From: Hydrogenophaga sp.
GTDB taxonomy: Bacteria > Pseudomonadota > Gammaproteobacteria > Burkholderiales > Burkholderiaceae_C
Length of the DNA stretch: 64,000 bases
Direction of reading: 5' to 3'
NCBI RefSeq assembly: GCF_030656115.1
Contig: NZ_JAUSOO010000005.1
Location: forward strand, 32,356 to 96,355
The translations under genes and the position numbers were made by a program. This document shows positions 60,841-64,000 of the stretch, in pieces (positions within the stretch are counted from its first letter, which is position 1; each line of letters begins with the position of its first letter). Below the pieces are notes generated by a model. The model ran no database searches, was not told the origin of the DNA, and was given only the letters and a program-made list of their open reading frames with translations.

Positions 60841-62682
60841 ATGGCACTGATTGATATTCAAGTTCCCGACATTGGTGACTTCGACGAAGTGGCCGTGATT
60901 GAGTTGCTGGTCAAACCCGGCGACACCATCAAGGCCGAACAAAGCCTGATCACCGTGGAGTCCGACAAGGCCTCCATGGAAATTCCTTCGTCGCACGCCG
61001 GTGTGGTGAAGGAACTCAAGGTGGCCCTGGGCGACAAGGTCAAGCAAGGCTCGGTGGTGCTGGTGCTGGAAGGCGAGGGCGCTGCCAGCGCACCCGCCAC
61101 GCCAGCTGCAGCCCCTGCAGTTGCTTCGCCCGCACCCGCTGCTGCTGCTCCGGCCGCCGCTCCAGCCGTGGGCCCCACAGCCGCCAGCTTTGGCGGCAGT
61201 GCCGACATCGAGTGTGACTTGCTCGTGCTCGGCGCAGGCCCCGGCGGCTACTCCGCTGCCTTCCGAGCCGCCGACCTCGGCCTCAAAGTCGTGCTGGTCG
61301 AGCGCTACGCCCCATTGGGCGGCGTCTGCCTGAACGTGGGCTGCATCCCGTCCAAGGCGCTGCTGCACGTGGCGGCCGTCATGGACGAAGTCAGCCACAT
61401 GGCCGACCTGGGCGTGGACTTTGGCGCGCCCACAGTCAACATTGACAAGCTGCGCGGCCACAAAGAAAAGGTGATCACCAAGCTCACCGGCGGACTGGCT
61501 GCCATGGCCAAGATGCGCAAGGTCACCACCGTGCGCGGCTACGGCGCCTTTGTCGGCCCCAACCACGTGGAAGTGGAAGAGACCAGTGGCACTGGCCAGG
61601 ACAAGACCGGGACCAAGAAGGTCGTGGCCTTCCAGAAGTGCATCATCGCCGCCGGTTCACAGGCCGTGCGCCTGCCTTTCATGCCCGACGATCCGCGCGT
61701 GGTGGACAGCACCGGCGCGCTGGCGCTCAAGGAAGTGCCCAAGCGCATGCTGATCCTGGGCGGCGGCATCATCGGCCTGGAAATGGGCACGGTCTACAGC
61801 ACGCTGGGTGCCCGCCTGGACGTGGTGGAGATGATGGACGGCCTGATGCAGGGCGCCGACCGCGACCTGGTCAAGATCTGGCAGAAGATGAACGCCAAGC
61901 GCTTCGACAACATCATGCTCAAGACCAAGACGGTGGGGGCCAAGGCCACGCCCGAAGGCATCGAGGTGACGTTCGCCGCCGCGGAAGAGGGCGGCACCGC
62001 GCCCGCGCCGCAGGTCTACGACCTGGTGCTGCAGGCGGTGGGCCGCACGCCCAACGGCAAGAAGATCGCCGCCGACAAGGCCGGCGTGGCCGTGACCGAC
62101 CGGGGCTTCATCAACGTCGACATCCAGATGCGCACCAACGTGCCGCACATCTTTGCCATCGGCGACATCGTGGGCCAACCCATGCTGGCACACAAGGCGG
62201 TGCATGAAGCGCATGTGGCGGCAGAAGTCATTGCCGGTGAACTGCAGGGCAACAAGGAGCTGGCCGCGGCCGCCTTCAACGCCCGCGTGATCCCCAGCGT
62301 GGCCTACACCGACCCCGAGGTGGCCTGGGTGGGCCTCACCGAAGACCAGGCCAAGGCGCAAGGCATCAAGGTCAAGAAAGGCCTGTTCCCCTGGACGGCT
62401 TCGGGCCGCGCCATTGCCAACGGGCGAGACGAAGGTGTCACCAAGCTGCTGTTCGACGACAGTCCGGAAGCCCATGGCCACGGCAAGATCCTGGGCGGCG
62501 GCATGGTGGGCACGCACGCGGGCGACATGATCGGCGAGATCGCGCTGGCCATCGAGATGGGCGCCGACGCGGTGGACATCGGCAAGACCATCCACCCGCA
62601 CCCCACGCTGGGCGAGAGCATCGGCATGGCGGCGGAGGTGGCGCACGGGTCGTGTACCGATTTGCCACCTGCGAAGAAGTAA
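60841..62682 (+). CDS. lpdA: dihydrolipoamide dehydrogenase with N-terminal lipoyl domain
   Basis: A 613-residue E3. Residues 1-78 form a lipoyl domain like that of the E2 ([11 protein letters not shown]). An Ala/Pro linker precedes the flavoprotein (about 120-613): FAD loop [18 protein letters not shown], redox pair [20 protein letters not shown] site [20 protein letters not shown], and [13 protein letters not shown] with the catalytic His. Ordinary E3 is about 470 residues; the extra lipoyl domain is known in some betaproteobacterial complexes. It reoxidises dihydrolipoamide of aceE-aceF. Confidence 0.95.
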   Translation: MALIDIQVPDIGDFDEVAVIELLVKPGDTIKAEQSLITVESDKASMEIPSSHAGVVKELKVALGDKVKQGSVVLVLEGEGAASAPATPAAAPAVASPAPAAAAPAAAPAVGPTAASFGGSADIECDLLVLGAGPGGYSAAFRAADLGLKVVLVERYAPLGGVCLNVGCIPSKALLHVAAVMDEVSHMADLGVDFGAPTVNIDKLRGHKEKVITKLTGGLAAMAKMRKVTTVRGYGAFVGPNHVEVEETSGTGQDKTGTKKVVAFQKCIIAAGSQAVRLPFMPDDPRVVDSTGALALKEVPKRMLILGGGIIGLEMGTVYSTLGARLDVVEMMDGLMQGADRDLVKIWQKMNAKRFDNIMLKTKTVGAKATPEGIEVTFAAAEEGGTAPAPQVYDLVLQAVGRTPNGKKIAADKAGVAVTDRGFINVDIQMRTNVPHIFAIGDIVGQPMLAHKAVHEAHVAAEVIAGELQGNKELAAAAFNARVIPSVAYTDPEVAWVGLTEDQAKAQGIKVKKGLFPWTASGRAIANGRDEGVTKLLFDDSPEAHGHGKILGGGMVGTHAGDMIGEIALAIEMGADAVDIGKTIHPHPTLGESIGMAAEVAHGSCTDLPPAKK

Positions 62683-62705
62683 GCGGCCCCAGTGGGCACA
62701 AGTAG

Positions 62706-62734
62706 AAGCCCGGACGGGGAGTCGTTCGGGTTTT
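62706..62734 (+). terminator. terminator after lpdA
   Basis: CCCGGAC pairs with GTTCGGG (one G-T pair), followed by TTTT. The decayed intron start (GTGCG at 62739) lies right after this T-run, which matches the insertion preference of group IIC introns. Confidence 0.65.
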
Positions 62735-62738
62735 CCTG

Positions 62739-62935
62739 GTGCGCCCAGCATGGGCGCACACCTGCGGGTGCAAGTCCCGCTGCGAGCTGGTCACAGTGAG
62801 CAAAGCGAGGCGCAACTGCACAAGGGTGGACCGGGTGTGAGAAGGAGACGTGGAGCGAGATGGACAAGAACCACAAGGAAGGCGCCGCCGATCAGGGCGA
62901 GCAGGTCGGAAGCTGCGAATTTCTTTGGGTCAAAG
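62739..62935 (+). mobile_element. 5' end of a group II (IIC-like) intron, copy C
   Basis: It starts with GTGCG, as group II introns do, and continues with CCCAGCATGGGCGCACACC and GGGTGCAAGTCCCG, matching copy A over about 190 bases. The layout resembles IIC domain I. Only the 5' fragment remains, and an IS3 scrap interrupts it. Confidence 0.75.
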
Positions 62936-62939
62936 ATCC

Positions 62940-63345
62940 GGTGGCACAGGCCAACGCCGGGCTGCTGCGAACCATCCGGGCGGCCCACCGTCAGGGTCGC
63001 CACCTACGGCATGCCCCGCATCCGTGCGGAGTTGGCCGAGCAGAGCATGATGCTTGGCGACCGAGCGCCATCCAAGCATTGCCTTTGGCAACCGGTGCAA
63101 AGAAATGGGCGTACACCCCTCAATGGGATCGGTCGGGGATGCCTGGGACAACGCCATGGCGGAGCGCTTATCTGCCACGCCGGTGTGCGAGCTCATTGCC
63201 CGGCGCAAATGGGACGCCAAGGCACAGGCCAAGTAGGCCATCTTCACCTGGATAGAAATCTGGACAGTCCGTGCAGTCGCCACTCAGAACTGAGCCAGAT
63301 GCCGCCCAACAAAGTGGAACAATGCCATCTCAAGACCCAGCCGGA
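62940..63345 (+). pseudogene. IS3-family transposase remnant (orfB)
   Basis: Fragments of an IS3 OrfB in shifting frames: GLLRTIRAAHRQ, then RVATYGMPRIRAELAEQSMM (frame shift near 62996). After an internal deletion come SIAFGNRCKEMGVHPSMGSVG, DAWDNAMAERL and CELIARRKWDAKAQAK, a stop, AIFTWIE and MPPNKVEQCHL. The catalytic core and both ends are damaged. The last part runs up to the 3' end of rpiA on the opposite strand. Confidence 0.75.
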
Positions 63346-63349
63346 AGGT

Positions 63350-64000
63350 TCAAAACATCAGAGTTTTGACGCCGCTTGCGGTGCCAAGCAGGCACACATG
63401 GGCGCGTTGGTGGGCAAAAACACCCACCGTCACCACACCGGGCCATTGGTTGACCATGCTCTCAAAATCCAGTGGATCGGTGATGTGCAGACCCGTCACA
63501 TCCAGTATGTGCTGGCCGTTGTCGGTGACCAAGGGTGCGCCGTCCTTGAGCCGAACCTGCGCTTTACCACCCCATGCTTCAAACTGCCGTACCAGCCGCG
63601 TGGAGGCCATTGGAATGACTTCCACCGGCAAGGGAAACGCGCCCAGGGTCTTGACCATTTTGGTCTCGTCGGCAATGCAGACAAAGCGACGCGATTGGGC
63701 GGCCACAATTTTCTCGCGCGTGAGCGCTGCACCACCGCCCTTGACCATATAGCCTTGGGCATCAATTTCGTCTGCGCCATCAATGTAGACCGACAACTCA
63801 CCCACGGCATTGGCCTCAAACACCTGAATTCCCAGCGCTTGAAGGCGGGCCGTTGACGCCACAGAACTGGACACGGCGCCAGGGATCTGGTCTTTCATGG
63901 AAGCCAGCGCATCAATAAACTTGTTGACCGTGGAGCCTGTGCCCACGCCCACAATTTCGCCGGGGGTCACGTACTGCAGGGCGGCCTGGCCGACCAGGGT
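63350..64000 (-). CDS. rpiA: ribose-5-phosphate isomerase A (5' end outside window)
   Basis: The last 216 residues of RpiA are present; the frame continues past the window edge. [49 protein letters not shown] and [11 protein letters not shown] are family signatures. The C-terminus is [11 protein letters not shown] and looks complete. It interconverts ribose 5-phosphate and ribulose 5-phosphate. Its 3' end abuts the IS3 remnant, without loss of sequence. Confidence 0.95.
   Translation of the reverse strand, partial: TLVGQAALQYVTPGEIVGVGTGSTVNKFIDALASMKDQIPGAVSSSVASTARLQALGIQVFEANAVGELSVYIDGADEIDAQGYMVKGGGAALTREKIVAAQSRRFVCIADETKMVKTLGAFPLPVEVIPMASTRLVRQFEAWGGKAQVRLKDGAPLVTDNGQHILDVTGLHITDPLDFESMVNQWPGVVTVGVFAHQRAHVCLLGTASGVKTLMF

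Noticed and set aside
59050..61566. 838-codon minus-strand open frame opposite aceF-lpdA with Gly/His repeats
   Set aside because: The repeats arise from the Ala/Pro linkers of the real genes read backwards.
62750..63856. 368-codon plus-strand open frame near the window end
   Set aside because: It joins intron debris, IS3 debris and the antisense of rpiA; only short pieces match a transposase.

Overview
The window is a gene-dense, high-GC bacterial chromosome segment. Its protein families and gene order point to a betaproteobacterium of the order Burkholderiales, most likely family Comamonadaceae. Supporting signs are the polyhydroxybutyrate (PHB) genes phaZ, phaR and a 3-hydroxybutyrate dehydrogenase, a stand-alone RnfB-type ferredoxin, the rpsB-to-lpxB cell-envelope cluster, aceE-aceF-lpdA beside a PAS kinase/FixJ-type pair, and a family-typical GC-rich palindromic repeat lodged inside mfd. 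No prophage, CRISPR array or defence island is visible. The genus is inferred, not proven.

Layout: 0-1 kb holds the biotin-carrier end of an acyl-CoA (probably propionyl-CoA) carboxylase and a VOC protein resembling methylmalonyl-CoA epimerase. 1-10.2 kb holds rnfB-like, phaZ, a DEAD-box helicase, a SUI1/YciH factor, an ScsD-like thioredoxin, serB and mfd. 10.2-14.8 kb holds ispD-ispF, an OmpR/EnvZ pair, a small exported protein and a SIMPL protein. 14.8-15.9 kb is a graveyard of group II intron and IS630 fragments. 15.9-20 kb holds 3-hydroxybutyrate dehydrogenase, an alpha/beta hydrolase and relA. 20-25.3 kb holds tRNA-Val, phaR, rimO, two tRNA-Leu genes and rnr. 25.6-30 kb holds a YggT protein, an IS1595 scrap, a bifunctional NAD(P)HX repair enzyme, a second intron scrap and a DadA-type oxidoreductase. 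30.3-45.7 kb is one long co-oriented cluster: rpsB-tsf-pyrH-frr-uppS-cdsA-dxr-rseP-bamA-skp-lpxD-fabZ-lpxA-lpxB-rnhB-spoU. 46-52 kb holds carA, a small ORF, carB, greA and a DUF4149 protein. 52-56 kb holds folD and the two-component pair on the minus strand. 56.3-62.7 kb holds aceE-aceF-lpdA. The window ends with a third intron scrap, an IS3 scrap and the 3' part of rpiA.

The genes are mostly housekeeping: translation and ribosome recycling, lipid A and outer-membrane assembly, isoprenoid precursors, pyrimidine/arginine precursor synthesis, stringent response, RNA turnover and pyruvate oxidation. PHB turnover recurs: phaZ cleaves PHB, the dehydrogenase oxidises the released 3-hydroxybutyrate, and PhaR is the expected regulator. 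A near-perfect 23-bp palindrome sits in the phaZ promoter region.

The most unusual signals are an in-frame palindromic repeat inside mfd, a long Ala/Pro/Lys-rich tail on PhaZ, the phaZ palindrome, three decayed group IIC-like intron remnants next to gene ends (two interleaved with IS fragments), a terminator-like hairpin in the greA leader, and a sensor pair divergent from the pyruvate dehydrogenase operon with an inverted repeat between them. I did not find a convincing wholly new multi-gene system.
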